In this document: positions 5,446 to 5,797 of the stretch, piece after piece
Layout of the letters: every line of letters begins with the position of its first letter
Numbering within the stretch: position 1 is the stretch's first letter
Assembly: GCA_021819255.1 (NCBI GenBank)
Contig: JAKART010000174.1
Coordinates: 1 to 5,797 of the forward strand
DNA length: 5,797 nucleotides
Reading direction: 5' to 3'
DNA from: Acidobacteriota bacterium
GTDB lineage: Bacteria; Acidobacteriota; Terriglobia; Terriglobales; Acidobacteriaceae
Position numbers and translations under genes: made by a program
Notes under the pieces: model-generated
What the model was told of the DNA's origin: nothing
The model's database searches: none
The model's input: only the letters and a program-made list of their open reading frames with translations

Positions 5446-5797
5446 ATGCAGCGTCGTGAATTCGTCAAGTCTTCGGCCCTTACCCTCAGCAGTGGTTTAT
5501 TCACGAAATCACTTACCGCCCTTTCGTTGCAAGCGCCCGTGCCGGACCCCAGCGTTAAGCGTGTTCTTGCCATGTTCAAATGTCACTTCGACGCGGGCTT
5601 TAAAAATACCCAAGCCAACATTGTCAACCGTTACTTCAAGCAATTTTTCCCCGAGGCGATTGAAATCGCTGCTGAGAGCCGTCAGCCCGGCTACAATCGC
5701 TATGTCTGGACCACTGGCTCATGGCTGCTATACGAATATCTTGAGCAGGCCTCGCCGGAGGATCGTCGCCGCATGGAGCAGGCCATCGCGCAAGGCG
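5446..5797 (+). CDS. DUF5054 / GH38-like protein with Tat-type signal (3' partial)
   Basis: Only the first 117 residues are in the window; the frame is still open at the right edge. The start MQRREFVKSSALTLSSGL has the twin-arginine pattern RRxFxK (R3, R4, F6, K8), suggesting folded export by Tat, although the following hydrophobic stretch is modest and includes K21. From about residue 38 the sequence reads VKRVLAMFKCHFDAGFKNTQ, then ANIVNRYFKQFFPEAIE, and WTTGSWLLYEYLEQA near residues 90-104. I recognise this as the start of DUF5054, a family related to the GH38 alpha-mannosidase fold. H47 and D49 in CHFDAGF correspond to the HxD zinc ligands of GH38; the remaining ligands would lie beyond the window. 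A zinc-dependent glycosidase acting outside the cytoplasm is a reasonable inference; the substrate is unknown. It is 6 bp after the GH79 gene and probably translated from the same mRNA. Confidence 0.75.
   Translation, partial: MQRREFVKSSALTLSSGLFTKSLTALSLQAPVPDPSVKRVLAMFKCHFDAGFKNTQANIVNRYFKQFFPEAIEIAAESRQPGYNRYVWTTGSWLLYEYLEQASPEDRRRMEQAIAQG

Overview
The window is a stretch of bacterial chromosome carrying a run of secreted carbohydrate-active proteins on the plus strand, interrupted by one insertion sequence on the minus strand. Protein similarity recognised by eye suggests a glycan-degrading soil bacterium, most likely an acidobacterium. The second glycosidase resembles the family 79 beta-glucuronidases known from Acidobacterium, and the GH2 and DUF5054 types are common in that phylum. 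No rRNA or other marker is present, so the taxonomy is inference.

Layout: (1) positions 1-140 hold the last 45 residues of a protein ending in a PLL/DUF346-type beta-propeller lectin repeat. (2) Positions 174-1070 are a complete IS5-family element of about 897 bp. It has imperfect 17-bp terminal inverted repeats, a TA (or CTAG) target duplication, and a transposase split over two frames that a canonical -1 slippery heptamer would join into 270 residues. (3) 1113-3713 encodes a secreted 866-residue GH2 glycosidase. (4) 3714-3969 is a 256-bp gap with two hairpins, an orphan Shine-Dalgarno-like sequence and a weak promoter candidate. (5) 3970-5439 encodes a secreted GH79-like glycosidase; a TTG start at 4018 has the better ribosome binding site. 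(6) From 5446 to the window edge is the N-terminal 117 residues of a DUF5054 protein with a twin-arginine-like signal and an HxD motif like the zinc site of GH38 mannosidases.

How they fit together: the GH79 and DUF5054 genes are 6 bp apart and almost certainly co-transcribed. The GH2 gene lies upstream in the same direction and probably belongs to the same locus. All three, and perhaps the lectin-tailed protein, look exported. A reasonable hypothesis is stepwise removal of galactose- or glucuronate-type sugars and a further sugar from a complex plant or microbial glycan; the substrate cannot be read from the sequence. The insertion sequence landed in the short gap between the lectin gene and the GH2 gene without breaking either frame, so its likely effect is on transcription across that junction.

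No tRNA, rRNA, CRISPR array or phage gene was seen. The clearest candidate for something less described is the combination of GH2, GH79 and a Tat-type DUF5054/GH38-like protein in one locus.
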